A DNA stretch of 64,000 nt from assembly GCA_947646735.1 (NCBI GenBank), contig CANTFK010000848.1, positions 1 through 64,000 of the forward strand, written 5' to 3'. The notes below the pieces were generated by a model. It did not search any database. It was given only the letters and a program-made list of their open reading frames with translations, and was not told where the DNA came from. The translations under genes and the position numbers were made by a program. This document shows positions 10,801 through 21,384 of the stretch, piece by piece (positions within the stretch are counted from its first letter, which is position 1; every line of letters starts with the position of its first letter). The stretch comes from Peronospora farinosa. Its lineage: Eukaryota; Oomycota; Peronosporomycetes; Peronosporales; Peronosporaceae.

Positions 10801-11982
10801 TCGCCAGACGCAACGCAAGATAGACTTTGTTCAGAATCATATCCATCTTCATACCGCGTGCGAGGAACTCAAGGCGCACATTTCTGACACGCGTCAGCCG
10901 CAGTGACTCACCATCTGTCATGACAATCTCGTGGACGCAGGCAGTTGAGTCGATAAGAATCGACTCGTCGTTCACGAGGTGTGTGCTCGCACCGCTGTCG
11001 AGGATCCAGTCACCTCGATCGATGTCAATCGCATCGTTTGCGGATAGCACAAAGCCTTCCGCGGAGGTCAAGGCTTGCGCCTTGTCGCTCGCGTCGCTCG
11101 CAGGATCTGCTTTGCCTCGCAATTTCTTCTTCTTCTTGCTTTTGGCTTTTTTCGTGCGAGCCACAGAAAAATTTTCCGTGAGCGCAAGCACCATGTCGGC
11201 GCTCATGTTGCTCGTCTCGTATTCAAACACGACCCTTGACTTGCATTCGGACACGACGTGATCCTCCCTGCCGCAGCGGAAACACGTTCGTGTGTCTTGG
11301 CGCTTCGTCTCGACATGCGCCGCAACAACTTCGCGACCGACCGCACCGCTGCCGAGCTCGATCGACTGAGCAAAGTGCGCCAAATACTCAGCGTGGCGCA
11401 GGTAGTCGGATCGGTTCGGGTCGTACTTCGCCCGCATGACATTCATCAGTTCTGTCGAAGCGTGGTGCACGATTTTGTCGAGCACAAGCGAGTCAGCACC
11501 ACCGCGCGCGTCGCTGACGGCTACTATGTAGAGGAAGTGCGCATCCGAGGTGCGTCGCGCTTCTTTCTTTGCCATGAACAGATTCATGGCCTGGATCGCC
11601 GTGATTGTCGTCTTGAACGTTAGGTGCAGCTGGTCCATGATCTCGGCTGCTGAATCCACCAAATGTTGACCTGTTTGTGATAGTAGCGCTCCGCAGTACC
11701 GGCCAAGAAGTGGCCAAGGAGGTCGACCTCAACGCCCTCCGTCCACGAAAAAACACACGACGCTTCAGCGGGGCTCACGGCACACATGAAGGTGCGACCC
11801 CAGTCAAAGAACTCGCCTTCGAGCCCTTTGTAGAGCCCCGTCCCATCGAACTTGTGAATGTTGAGTTTTCGCTGACTCGTGGTCGGCATTCCGTAGTTGC
11901 CTATCGCTGCAGTCTTGTGCGTTGCAGGTTCCGGAGCTTCTTGACGCGTCGCGTCCATGGAATCGGCCGCTCGTGCCGGCAT
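7847..11982 (-). pseudogene. Copia gag-pol polyprotein, decayed
   Basis: Read on the minus strand from the ATG at 11982. Gag spans 11982-11620, then shifts frame into 11662-10448, which holds a CX2CX4HX4C zinc knuckle (CFRCGREDHVVSEC), a Lys-rich stretch, the protease motif DSGAS and the pre-integrase motif LHWHHRLGHL. The integrase core is at 10333-9776 with FIDDKS and LRTDDGGEY for the two Asp residues and a mutated NxxAERMQRT region for the Glu. Reverse transcriptase is scattered over 9176-8636; the usual YVDD box reads YVND, removing a catalytic Asp. RNase H remnants run from 8598 to 7847, including an MEAEFVAVSE block. Several frame changes and the YVND substitution mean this copy cannot move by itself. 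Confidence 0.85.
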
Positions 11983-12430
11983 GCGATGCTGAGCTGAAGG
12001 CTGTCCGCGCGGCGTCGCGAGTGAGGAAACAATCGACTAGCCGTCATCTGGCCAACAAGCGTGCGCGACGTGCTTCTGGTTTCTCCTCCAGCGGCCCAAA
12101 TGCGTCTATGGTCATGGGGTGCCCGCGCATGTTCGCTGCAAGCTTGGACGCAAACTTGTCACTTTCGACAGCTTCAAGCATCCTCTTATCTTCGTACCGG
12201 ACGCGCTGCGAAGACTCTATCTTCGCCAGGCGGCCGGTGCGGCGAGGTCCGCGGGGATCTTGTCATCGATCTCCTCGCCCATTTCGTTGGCGGACAGCGC
12301 TTCGACGGCTGCCGGCGTGTTCACCGAAGATGGCACACGCTCTGGCGAGCCACGCCCTGTTCCAGCTTGTGCGACACCTCATGGTGTCTTGGCGGTCGCT
12401 TCATTTTATCTAGCCATGGAGCTCACAACC

Positions 12431-12664
12431 TGTTGACAAGTAAGCTTGTTGCGGTAGGAAGAGGATGAGATTCTGTATATTGATTGCTTTGTCTTTTTGT
12501 CTACCTGTCTCCTAGCCACTCTTTCTCCAAACACTCTGTTCTCTAACCATCTCGATATAGATGGTTGCTAGTCAACTTGTCTACTACCCACTTGCACTGA
12601 CTGTCCATGATCAGATGACGGCTGGCTAATCGCAACTCACAATCTTCAATCTCAACTTCTAACG
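12431..12664 (-). repeat. Copia 5' LTR (right copy)
   Basis: Uninterrupted partner of the split LTR at 6351-7660. It starts TGTTGACAAG and carries the shared blocks TTCTGTATAT, TCTCCAAACACTCTG and CCATCTCGATATAGATGG. The expected terminal CA has mutated, so the exact end could differ by a few bases. Confidence 0.8.
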
Positions 12665-13142
12665 CACCATTCGCTCACTCGCTGAACTAGATGAATGCGC
12701 TAGAGATTACTGGAATGCAAGTCAAAGCGTGTACATCAATTGCACATGGCATAGCAAGTTTCTTCGTAAAGCTGCTCCTTATAGTGGTAATAAATAGTTA
12801 AGAAAGTGTAGTTACGACTCTGGCCTGCATGTAAAGTAACGAAGTGCTTACGATTAAATACTTTGTCCATTATTTCCTTAATAATTGGTGGTTATGTCCA
12901 CGTAACAAATAGAAGATAACATCGACCAATCAGATGCCACCGTGTATTACCCATTTACTTAATAATTGAATAAATCTGATCGATCTAAAGCCTCTCAAAT
13001 TAAATAGTTTCTTAAAGGTTTCGCCCCCTAATGTTGCGCTTGGTAGGCAACTTAATAACCATCGAATCGTGCGGTCCAGAACTTCATAGCCAAGCCCAAG
13101 ACTGATAGAACAGACATACTACCCCCCCCCCCACATACGACG
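12665..13142. other. Intergenic, promoter side of ATP synthase b
   Basis: About 480 bp between the Copia element and the ATP synthase subunit b start. No gene seen. A run of C residues near 13123-13133 lies just before the start codon region, probably within the 5' untranslated part. Confidence 0.5.
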
Positions 13143-14217
13143 ATGCTCGGCCGTATTGCTCTCCGCAAGGCGGTACTTAGCTCATCCAAGCTCACATCGA
13201 CCAAGATGCTTCGTCCCATGGGCATTCATAGTACCAGTGTTGTAAGCAAGGACGAGGAGGAAATCGCTGTCCCGACACAGGGTCTACTGGATCAAGCTGG
13301 TCTGACGGACTGGAAGATCTCGGCTCCGATTATCGGTGCCCTCGCCATTCCTGCCATCTCCAACCACGTACGTGCTGTTTTAATGTCGATATTAGACACA
13401 GCAAACTGATTTCTTGCGTAAAATTTGCGGTATTTTGAACAGTTTTACGTACTGAACGAGGAATCGCAATTGGCCTGCTGCTTTTTGCTCTTTTGCTCGG
13501 CCACTTACAAATTTGGTGGTGAGATGATCGCCTCATACTTTGATGACCGTGCTGCTGCCATTTTAAAGTGAGAGAATGCAGATTTTTGAGAGCTTTAGTT
13601 ATCTAGTGATGAGAAAAAGACTAAGTTGTTGTTTTCTCTTGTAAAATAGTGAGCACAACGCTGTGGAGGATGCTAATCTGGACCTGGCCAAGGAGACGCT
13701 AGAGACCCATAAGGCCATGCTTCTCATCCATGAGGACATTGCTACATTAGCTGAGGCCCACAAGGAAGCCGTCGCGCTACTGTGCAAGGTGCAGGCCTAC
13801 AAGTTACGCCACAAGACGCGCGAGACGTTCGTGAAGAACCTCGAGTCTATCCGTGAGATTGAGGCTAGCTACAATCTTGAGTTGCAGAAGAACATGGTGG
13901 CTAGCGCTACTAAAAAGGTGCGTGCTATTGTCCAGACTGGCGATAAGAAGCTCAAGGACGCCGCCTTTAAGCACGCCGTGGACATCCTTGGCAACGCTAG
14001 TTTGGATGACAAGAAGGAGGATGACGTGGCTGCTCTCTTTACAAAGGAGCTGCGCGCCTATGCCTCAGACCTTGAGGCGAAACAGGGCCAGGTGATTAAG
14101 CTCACGGAGGCGGAACAGAGTGAGCTTCAGGCCGATTTGGACGCCTACATGAACCGTTTTGGCCTCGAGGACGCCAGCTTCAAGGCCCCCAAGGAAGTCA
14201 AGATGGAGCTGATGTAA
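13143..14217 (+). CDS. ATP4: Mitochondrial F1F0 ATP synthase subunit b
   Basis: Three exons, 13143-13367, 13443-13567 and 13650-14217, give 305 residues; both introns (75 and 82 bp) are GT-AG with matching phases. The N-terminus is rich in Arg, Lys and Ser with no acidic residues for about 35 residues, as in a mitochondrial targeting peptide. It is followed by a hydrophobic hairpin around APIIGALAIPAISNHFYVLN and ACCFLLFCSATYKFGG, which would sit in the inner membrane, then a long charged helical arm. This is the layout of the b (Atp4) stator subunit that links F0 to the F1 head. The fit rests on overall architecture and the NEE motif after the first membrane turn rather than on a catalytic site, since b has none. 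It is preceded by a retrotransposon but looks intact. Confidence 0.8.
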
Positions 14218-14588
14218 GCTGCTGTTGTCTGAGCTGTGGTACCCTACAGTGCAATGCAGGTGGAGCCAAATGCGTGCGAGTTAGCAAGAGTCAAACTACA
14301 TGGAAAAAGGACAGTAAAGCTCGGCCTGAAGGGGTTCACTTGGTAGTTTAAAAATGAATGGACCATCCATCTACTTGAAAGAATAAGCAGAGGTTGAGAG
14401 GGATTCCCATGCAGCCATTGTCTAAGTGTAACAATGCCAATGTTGTTATCCGATCGATGTTACGTATTGCTTATTTAGACACAAATCCTTTGGCAGGTTA
14501 TATAATTAAAGAGGTTTTTTACAAAAAGAGGGTCATTTCTGTCATTTTTCAATTGTTCCTCTAAAGGACCAAACGAGAGACAAAAGTT
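14218..14588. other. Intergenic spacer
   Basis: About 370 bp between two plus-strand genes (ATP synthase b and ELOF1). It is AT-rich, and I see no gene, repeat or RNA in it. Confidence 0.5.
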
Positions 14589-14995
14589 ATGGGCCGAAGG
14601 AAAAAATCTACTAAAAAGATCCAAACGCGCAAGAAACAAGTGGTTTCAACTGTTTTTAAATGCCCCTTTTGCTCTCATGATGAGGCCGTCGAGTGTAAAA
14701 TGTATGAATTTCTTTCTTTCCATCGTTTTCGACTCTTTTTTTCCAATAATGTGTTTTCTTTACTTGTTTTACGTAGGGATCGTGAACGTAACATTGGTCA
14801 CTTGTCTTGTCGTGTATGTACTGAAAGTTTTCAGACTTCTATTCATTGTACGATACTTTATTTATTAATTTTGAAGGGTTTGGATGGAATTTGTAGACTG
14901 ATAAAAGACGTTGGGATGATCTATTTGCAGATTTGAGTGCACCTATTGACGTGTATACGGACTGGATTGACGAATGCGAGGCATTGAATGCATAG
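14589..14995 (+). CDS. ELOF1: Transcription elongation factor ELOF1 (Elf1)
   Basis: Three exons, 14589-14701, 14777-14847 and 14931-14995, encode 82 residues against 83 in human ELOF1. The N-terminus MGRRKKSTKK is the conserved basic tail. CPFC and CRVC form the single four-cysteine zinc site, and the C-terminus around DVYTDWIDECEALNA is almost invariant in the family. ELOF1 binds RNA polymerase II near the downstream DNA, helps elongation through nucleosomes and has a role in transcription-coupled repair. Intron phases (2 and 1) rebuild Met and Tyr codons exactly where the family has them. It converges with the deubiquitinase gene, with about 200 bp between stop codons. Confidence 0.95.
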
Positions 14996-15199
14996 GAGAG
15001 AACTTTGACATTGTTGAATAGGATCAGACTTAGATGGACCAATTAGAGTTAACGAGTCTGGAGCTAGTGTGGTTGATACTTGATACAAACAATTGTAGAT
15101 AAGTAGACAGGAGAGACTGAGGTTACTGATAATAATCTGGTGGTTATTATGCATTATGTTATTACTATCTCAGGGGCTTGTGGTGACGAGATGCACATG

Positions 15200-18100
15200 C
15201 TAGAGCGCGTGTCGAAGGACATTGTGAGCAGAGAGTTTTCGGCGCTTATAAAACAATACGTAAGCAGCATCCGTCACCACGTCACCTGCTGCAATCTCCG
15301 AGACCTTTTCATCATCGAAACAAAACCACAGATCGGAACACTGGACATCTCCGTGTTCTTCACTTTCTTTGAAAAGTGCTGAACTTTCGGGAAAGTCGGC
15401 ATCGTAGCGACAATAAGCTGTGTAATGACCCCGTGTCAGTCCACCAACGTGATTCACTACGGCGTACAAGTCATAAAGTGACGAATCTGCTTCATCCTGG
15501 TAACCCATCCATTTTGAAAAGTCCAGACCCTTTAATGGGAAATCAACAAGTGCTCGCACCTTCTGCTTGTGTTGGTTTTCAAGGTACTGAAATCGCTTCA
15601 GCTGAACCATCACTAGATCAGGAAGCCGCCAAATGGCAGACAACCGTTTGCCTTCTCGAGGAACGCCGCACTGTTCGCAGACCCAATGGTCATCGAGCAA
15701 GATGGCTTCCTCGCACATCAATGCATCCATACACTTGGTCAGCGGGACAGCATATCTCGGTGGACTATCGTCGTCCGTTGCTGGTTCAGTTCCTTGTACA
15801 TTCTCCATTTCTCGTTCGGGAATTGTATTTCCATCATCGCGCAAGCTTGGATCCATTTTAGCAGCCTCAATCACTCCTTCTGGCGCGTCATCGGGTACAC
15901 GCACTTCACGACTTGTATACTCATGGTAATCAGTCCAATCTAGCGCAAGAACACTACGCGTCGAAAAATGTTGGAGCAACGCACTATGATCAATGGGTAG
16001 CAGCTCGCCACGATCACTAGTCAACTTCTCCAGATTCACAACGCGGACTTTATACGGTAGCGTCGGTTGTTCAACGCCATTGTCTTGATTGTTCCCGACA
16101 CGCTTGCGATCGATATCAAAGCTACGCCAGAAGCGAGCTGTCTGCAGGAAAAGTGCCTGATGCATGTCTTGTCCGGTTTTATCAGATGCGATAGTCACAA
16201 ACAGTGGAGTGCCAAACACGTTCAAGAATGGTTGCTCATGCGTGCTAAGCTCTTCTGTAAATGAATGATGCCTGCCACTTGTCTGTCCTGCCTCAGACAA
16301 CGAGGGACGAGATACAAACCGGTGCACGACTTGCACCTCAAATACTTCTGTCGTTTTGGAAGTCTGAGCATGCAAAGGCTGAAGTCGCCTTGACCGCCAG
16401 TCGTAGGGGTTAAACCACTTGTCCCACTTGCTACTGAAAGCATCGAAATGAACGCAAACACGTTGATGGTGCTTTCCACGAACATTGTTCTTTTCAGAGT
16501 CACTGCTTCCAGCTACTTCGATCACCGTGCCTGAGCGCCAGCTATTGTAATTGTCTTTTACATCAACACGCGAGCCCACTCGAAGATCAAAAAAGCTTCT
16601 GGTTCTCTCATCAGCACGTTCCTTCTCATCAGAATCAGCGACATCGGTTGTACACGCGTTAAAGTACTCGGCTATTGTCGCAGGGACAATGGGTATATCT
16701 GCAAGAGTCCAAGCACGTTCGTAAGCAGCAAGCGATTCAGGAGCAACGGTTGCTAATTTGTCGACAAGCTCGTCTTGCTCAACAATTCTCTTAATGCGGT
16801 TTCGACATACTTCCACAAGCAAAAATCGGTTCCCACTAGCGCGTACGTGCGCTGTAGCAATACGATCGCATAATGCACCTACGGTACTGCCTCGACGAAG
16901 CCAATAGCCACGCTGCTTGGTTTGCAGTGCCGTTCCTGAATCATTATCGTCATTGCCATTGTCATCACCTGGTAATTTCTGCGCTTGTAACAGCACGCTT
17001 ACTTCTACACGTACAAAACTCGATTCTGGAATAGGAAGACTGAAGAACAGATTCGGATCAAACGTGCACTTGCGTTCGCCACACGTACCACAAACGGTTT
17101 CGCTACGCATTTGGCCATGAAAAAGATCCACCACGATGGAAGAGTTCACACTATTGTAATCATGCCAAGCTGCATCACCCTGAACTTCATCGGAAGGTAT
17201 TCCTGCTGTCTCAAGGTGAGATTGAGAAATTTCATCATAACTTTCCTGGTTGTCCTCACCAATGAAACTACCAAATCCCAGACATTTTGAGCTTGTTTCT
17301 TGGATGATGTCATCAGTAGATGCTGCAATCGTTCGGTAGCCTTGGTTCAGGTCCTCGTGCAGACAGTCAAGAAGCGCGACCATAAATTCATGCGCATCAT
17401 ACTGGCGCGTCTCCTCAAAGTGACTACAAACTCGTGTGAACTCGTCTCGAAATCGACCAGGGAGCAGGTAACCTTGGTCACGCTCACGCCAAATAGCACT
17501 TTGAAGTTGTGCATACGCTGCAGCAATGGCCCCTCGACTACCAAGACGATTCTTCTTGTTTACCTCGGATTCAAATCGATTTGACAAAAAGTACTCGCGA
17601 AACACTGGCGAGTGAAAGAAGCATTGGAGAGCGCTGTTCATGAAGCAGGTATTCCCCATATTAACGAGCCCCGTGGCTCGAAGACCGACATGTTCCACCA
17701 GCCTCCCACGAGACGTTCTCGTTGCTGCTTTCATTTGTTTGGTAAGCCCAGCAAGTACACCACCAGAACCTAAGTGCGCGGATACTGGCGATGCGGTGGC
17801 AGCAGCCTCTTGTTCGGCAGCCATACTCTCGCGAAGAAGCTTCCAGTCGCCATTTTGAGCAAACTTAGCAAGACTTACACTTGGACAGCAGATAAAATCG
17901 TTCCCTACGGGTTGTAGCATGGCAACGTTCAAAAGCGTTCGGGGAAGAACTGTTGCTAAGCTGCTTCTTCGATGTTGATGTGCAACACAATGTGGGTCGT
18001 CGTCAATGCTTGATGCTCGAAAGTACACGAGTAGTTCCTGAGCACTCGTAATGTTCAACCCTTCTAAGCTGGCATGCGGAGCTCCAAGGCTACATTCAAG

Positions 18101-19753
18101 TCGCACCCATGCTTGAAGACGGTGTCGACGTAGCCACAGCGTTACTTCTCTTGCATTTATGCCTGGCAAGATGCCCATCCGATGTACAATCTCCATCAAG
18201 GTGGAAGCACGGTGTAATAGAAACCGCCGAGCGTACACCAGATACACATGCCGTGGATCATGTCGTACCAGACGAACCTGTAACGCCACGGGATACAATT
18301 CCACATGGACTTGTTGCCGCTGTTGACTTCCTTTAGGCTCTGATATTGAGGTGCCATCGTTACGTTTCGCGTCTTTCTCTCTTGGAGGCATCTCTTGTTG
18401 CTCGTCAGGCGAACATACCTCGATGACTTGCCGTGGAAATTCGGGACCTCCCCCGTATGCTTGCAGAAGTCGCTTCCAGACAGCACAGGACACAAGTACA
18501 AAGTCTTGTCCCTCTGCAAGACCGCGTCGTAATGTTCCTAGCTGCTCGTTTGCAGAAATATCGCTATTTGCAATCGGTCCAGGACGAGGATGGCACATCG
18601 CAAACGGAATCTGTTGCTGCTGCGAATTCCATTCCTGCATCGGTAGATCTCCACTTTCCTGCTCACACTGATTATCATTGCTTCCACGTGCCTCATTAAA
18701 CAGTAAAGAATCATGACTGTGATTAGGCTGAACATATCTTCGCCACTTTGTCCACCAGCTACTTGACACCACAAACGCCGTATCACCTTCCTTCCACTGT
18801 ACTTTATCCACCTCCTGCAGAATTGACTCCTCATTGAGCAAAGCTTTCACCACGTCAAAAGGTGCTAGTAGCATATGCAGCACATACGCACCCAATCTGC
18901 AGTTCATTCCCTGGCAAAAAGTCTGTTTTGTCACTTGACTTTGTCCTTCATCCAGCACCAACTTAGTCAGCGACGTCACTAGATCATACTTTTGTGCTGT
19001 CTGTTGTTTAGTATCACAACCAAGCTCCATAACCGTCACAGCAAGTAGTTTCACGTCAGCACGAGTGAGCACTGGTTCACTCCGATCTCTTCGGAACCAA
19101 TGGAACACCAGCTCTGCCATCTCTTGCACCGAGGAGCATCTTGCCATCTTCACTCGAGCCAGCATCTCACACAACTCTTCAAATTCAATCTTGCGCGTGT
19201 TATTAGCATCAAAAGCCTCAAAGAGCGTGCATTGTGCCGCTCGAGACGCTCGTCTCAAAAACGGGAAAAGCCGCACAAACTGCCGTCTTGTCTTGAGTCG
19301 GAGCCTCAAATCGGCACGCCGACTAAAGTAAATCCGCTTGCTACACCCTAGAGCCGAGTTCAGTAGCGTCTGTCGTTTCTGTTGACACTCCAAGGCCCTA
19401 GAACTGGAAGCCGACGGCAGTGTCGTTAACGTAGCAGATGAGCTGGAACGTGCAGAGCTACTGGTGCCAATACGTGTTTGTTCTTTGCCGCGAACGGTGC
19501 GTTGAAAAGCTCGAAGATCAACGTGTACGTCCGAGTCAATGGTTGTCTTGTTTATCGCGAGGTTGACGAGTTCTCGTAGCGCATAGAGCTCCGATAGACT
19601 CCACCAGTTGAAAAGACGGATGCGTCGAGCTTGTGACTGCTGTGCAGCTGCTCCAGTTGCGTAAGTTGAATGAGTTGATGCACCATGATGATGACGACTA
19701 AAGAAACAACGCAACAAACTCTTTGGACCACGTGAAGAGGAAGAAGAGGACAT
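15200..19753 (-). CDS. Ubiquitin-specific protease with EF-hand, DUSP and UBL domains (USP32-like layout)
   Basis: One uninterrupted frame of 1,517 residues from the ATG at 19753. Order of parts: an EF-hand loop DANNTRKIEFEE near residue 190; a DUSP domain (SSWWTKWRRYV ... GPIANSDI ... YGGGPEFPRQVIEV); a ubiquitin-like segment; the catalytic Cys box GLVNMGNTCFMNSALQCFF with Cys703; a zinc ribbon CGTCGE matched later by CEQCG; and the His box GGLTRGHYTAYCRYD with His1443. Between the two halves of the catalytic domain lies a long insert with another ubiquitin-like stretch and a barrel-type region (KDNYNSWRSGTVIEV ... KWDKWFNPYDW) similar to Tudor/chromo-barrel modules. This is a cysteine protease that removes ubiquitin; the Ca2+ site and DUSP recall USP32, which acts at endosomes and Golgi, but orthology is not proven. 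No introns are needed. Confidence 0.9.
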   Translation of the reverse strand: MSSSSSSRGPKSLLRCFFSRHHHGASTHSTYATGAAAQQSQARRIRLFNWWSLSELYALRELVNLAINKTTIDSDVHVDLRAFQRTVRGKEQTRIGTSSSARSSSSATLTTLPSASSSRALECQQKRQTLLNSALGCSKRIYFSRRADLRLRLKTRRQFVRLFPFLRRASRAAQCTLFEAFDANNTRKIEFEELCEMLARVKMARCSSVQEMAELVFHWFRRDRSEPVLTRADVKLLAVTVMELGCDTKQQTAQKYDLVTSLTKLVLDEGQSQVTKQTFCQGMNCRLGAYVLHMLLAPFDVVKALLNEESILQEVDKVQWKEGDTAFVVSSSWWTKWRRYVQPNHSHDSLLFNEARGSNDNQCEQESGDLPMQEWNSQQQQIPFAMCHPRPGPIANSDISANEQLGTLRRGLAEGQDFVLVSCAVWKRLLQAYGGGPEFPRQVIEVCSPDEQQEMPPREKDAKRNDGTSISEPKGSQQRQQVHVELYPVALQVRLVRHDPRHVYLVYARRFLLHRASTLMEIVHRMGILPGINAREVTLWLRRHRLQAWVRLECSLGAPHASLEGLNITSAQELLVYFRASSIDDDPHCVAHQHRRSSLATVLPRTLLNVAMLQPVGNDFICCPSVSLAKFAQNGDWKLLRESMAAEQEAAATASPVSAHLGSGGVLAGLTKQMKAATRTSRGRLVEHVGLRATGLVNMGNTCFMNSALQCFFHSPVFREYFLSNRFESEVNKKNRLGSRGAIAAAYAQLQSAIWRERDQGYLLPGRFRDEFTRVCSHFEETRQYDAHEFMVALLDCLHEDLNQGYRTIAASTDDIIQETSSKCLGFGSFIGEDNQESYDEISQSHLETAGIPSDEVQGDAAWHDYNSVNSSIVVDLFHGQMRSETVCGTCGERKCTFDPNLFFSLPIPESSFVRVEVSVLLQAQKLPGDDNGNDDNDSGTALQTKQRGYWLRRGSTVGALCDRIATAHVRASGNRFLLVEVCRNRIKRIVEQDELVDKLATVAPESLAAYERAWTLADIPIVPATIAEYFNACTTDVADSDEKERADERTRSFFDLRVGSRVDVKDNYNSWRSGTVIEVAGSSDSEKNNVRGKHHQRVCVHFDAFSSKWDKWFNPYDWRSRRLQPLHAQTSKTTEVFEVQVVHRFVSRPSLSEAGQTSGRHHSFTEELSTHEQPFLNVFGTPLFVTIASDKTGQDMHQALFLQTARFWRSFDIDRKRVGNNQDNGVEQPTLPYKVRVVNLEKLTSDRGELLPIDHSALLQHFSTRSVLALDWTDYHEYTSREVRVPDDAPEGVIEAAKMDPSLRDDGNTIPEREMENVQGTEPATDDDSPPRYAVPLTKCMDALMCEEAILLDDHWVCEQCGVPREGKRLSAIWRLPDLVMVQLKRFQYLENQHKQKVRALVDFPLKGLDFSKWMGYQDEADSSLYDLYAVVNHVGGLTRGHYTAYCRYDADFPESSALFKESEEHGDVQCSDLWFCFDDEKVSEIAAGDVVTDAAYVLFYKRRKLSAHNVLRHAL

Positions 19754-20659
19754 TGGAGTCACGTCTTGAGACGATTCTCGGGTTTAATTGACCAGTTGTT
19801 CGGTCTAAAGGTATTGGACTGATGAAGTGCGAGAACGACCAGGTCGTTATATGGGAACGGGGCTTGGATCCAGGCAAAGAGATGGAACTGAACAGAATTT
19901 CACTTGTCCACGTGCGATACACACCGTGACGTTTGAACTAGGAAGGTCATTTACGTCCTAGCAAGAAGTCGGACAAGGTAATATCGATATCGACCACATG
20001 ATGATCTACGTCAGCCTTGAAAGAGACTCGCGCCTAGTTACAATGAATGGCTGAGCGAATAGACACGATGTCACCTCGACATGGTACGTCCTAAGACTAT
20101 CCTATAGCGACGGAAAAAGGTCGAGCGAGTGAATGAACTAGTAAGGCGATAAGTTAGAATGTAGAGTAGATAAGTTTGAGGCTGTCAAGTGACTTATGCG
20201 TCCATAAAGACCAAGTAGTGAAGTAAAGGTAGAAGACTTAGCACGTTAAAGGCGACTTGGAAATCTACTACATTAATGCAACATGTCTGCAGTACATGGC
20301 TGGATCCTAGCTATCGTCCTAGCTCTCGTCCTAGCTTTGTCCTAGCTTTCGTCCTAGCTGACGTTTTAGCTGACGTTTTAGCTACGTTTTAGCTGTCGTC
20401 CGATATGTGACATATTTTGTCGGTTTCTGATCTATAAATTTGTGATTTCATAAAAAGCACCACGTGGTACTTAAATTACAAAATAAAAACATTTGGGGCA
20501 TTAACGCGTAGCAATCAAATAGCTGCATGTAAGAAAGTTGAACATAGACGTTGATACAGTATGTGTGACACCTTTTCATGCACTGACTCTACAATCGTTG
20601 GATGTGACGCGTGTTATCCTTGCATCATTTTCAAATTGCCCACCTTCCTGCAACATACC
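19754..20659. other. Divergent intergenic region between the USP and secreted-protein genes
   Basis: About 900 bp between two genes that point away from each other. It contains no gene. From 20305 to about 20400 a short motif, TCCTAGCT or its variant GTTTTAGCT, recurs roughly nine times at 10-13 base spacing; this is given as a separate repeat entry. Confidence 0.5.
20305..20400. repeat. Degenerate TCCTAGCT/GTTTTAGCT tandem array
   Basis: The unit CGTCCTAGCT with small changes repeats about six times, then changes to ACGTTTTAGCT for three further units. The 3' end lies about 260 bp upstream of the secreted-protein start. It may be a simple decayed minisatellite or a cluster of binding sites; the sequence does not distinguish these. 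Confidence 0.65.
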
Positions 20660-21384
20660 ATGCGTCTCGCTCTCCTCGCGTTCCCCGCTCTCGCTACGAC
20701 GAGCGCCATGAGAATGCAAACAAGTACATACTCACTATCATATGAATGCTCTATTAACATTGCGCTTACCTTGTCATTCTTTGTGGTAATTGTATCATAG
20801 TTGATGAAAACCCACCGACGACGACGTGTCCAAGTGTGAAACCATCTGAAGACGAGCAAATGTTGCTTGATGCGTGGCTTGACGCTCATCAATTGAATGA
20901 ATACGGCTGTGACAAATCATCGGATACCACGACGTTAACTTCGAATCCCTGTGGTTCCTTTGAATCGGTCTTGGCATTTCATCCGGATCGTCCGTGGCTT
21001 CCATTTGATAAATCTATGATGTGTTCGAGCTACGAGCAGAAACAAATTGACGCCTGGACGAAAGAAAATGAGCTCAATCCATACGGGGATCCTCAGGGCA
21101 CTGCCTATTTAGGTGGTTCAGCCTTGTTTAATGAAAACACGGGCGATTCAATCACAATCTGTGAAAAAGTCCGTCGGAACCAGCCAACTTGTCCATGGCT
21201 GTCGCAGTTCGTGACACTGGACGTGATGTCTTGCAACGGACAAACACCTGAATCTCAATTCCCTGGATGTGACCAGGCACCGGGAGCTACAACGCTCGGA
21301 GGTGTCCAAACACCTGGAACTCAAATGCCTGTAGGTGGGCAAGCACCTGGAGCAACAACGCCTGGAGGTGGGATGAATGTCTAA
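20660..21384 (+). CDS. Secreted repeat protein with AW...LN.YG modules
   Basis: Two exons, 20660-20723 and 20801-21384, joined by a 77-bp GT-AG intron give 215 residues. The first 16 residues (MRLALLAFPALATTSA) are a classic signal peptide. The mature part has two related units: DEQMLLDAWLDAHQLNEYG with a following Cys, and YEQKQIDAWTKENELNPYG followed by DPQGTAYLGGSALFNENTG; each ends near a (R/C)PW(L) motif. The last 45 residues are a Pro/Gly/Thr-rich tail with PGATT and TPGTQMP repeats. No enzyme motif and no RxLR or LFLAK host-targeting motif is seen. The LN-YGDP-GT-Y-GG pattern resembles repeats I recall from bacterial lipoproteins, but I cannot name a family. Export to the apoplast or cell wall is likely. 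The role is unknown. Confidence 0.75.

Larger units (their letters stand above)
6351..12664 (-). mobile_element. Degenerate Copia (Ty1) LTR retrotransposon with split left LTR
   Basis: The element reads right to left. Its 5' LTR is at 12431-12664 and its 3' LTR is at 6351-7660, the latter interrupted by another insertion at 6456-7527. Both LTRs start TGTTG-CAAG-AAGCTTGTTGC (with substitutions) and share the blocks TTCTGTATAT, CTAGCCACTCT, TCTCCAAACACT, CCATCTCGATATAGATGG and GATGACGGCTGGCTA. The left copy ends CCAACA; the right copy ends in a mutated TAACG. Flanks CGCCA (left) and CACCA (right) could be a 5-bp target duplication with one mismatch. A purine run, GAGGAGAAG on the minus strand, abuts the 3' LTR and fits a polypurine tract. 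Gene order between the LTRs is gag, protease, integrase, reverse transcriptase, RNase H, the order that defines Copia. Many frameshifts and substitutions show it is dead. Confidence 0.85.
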
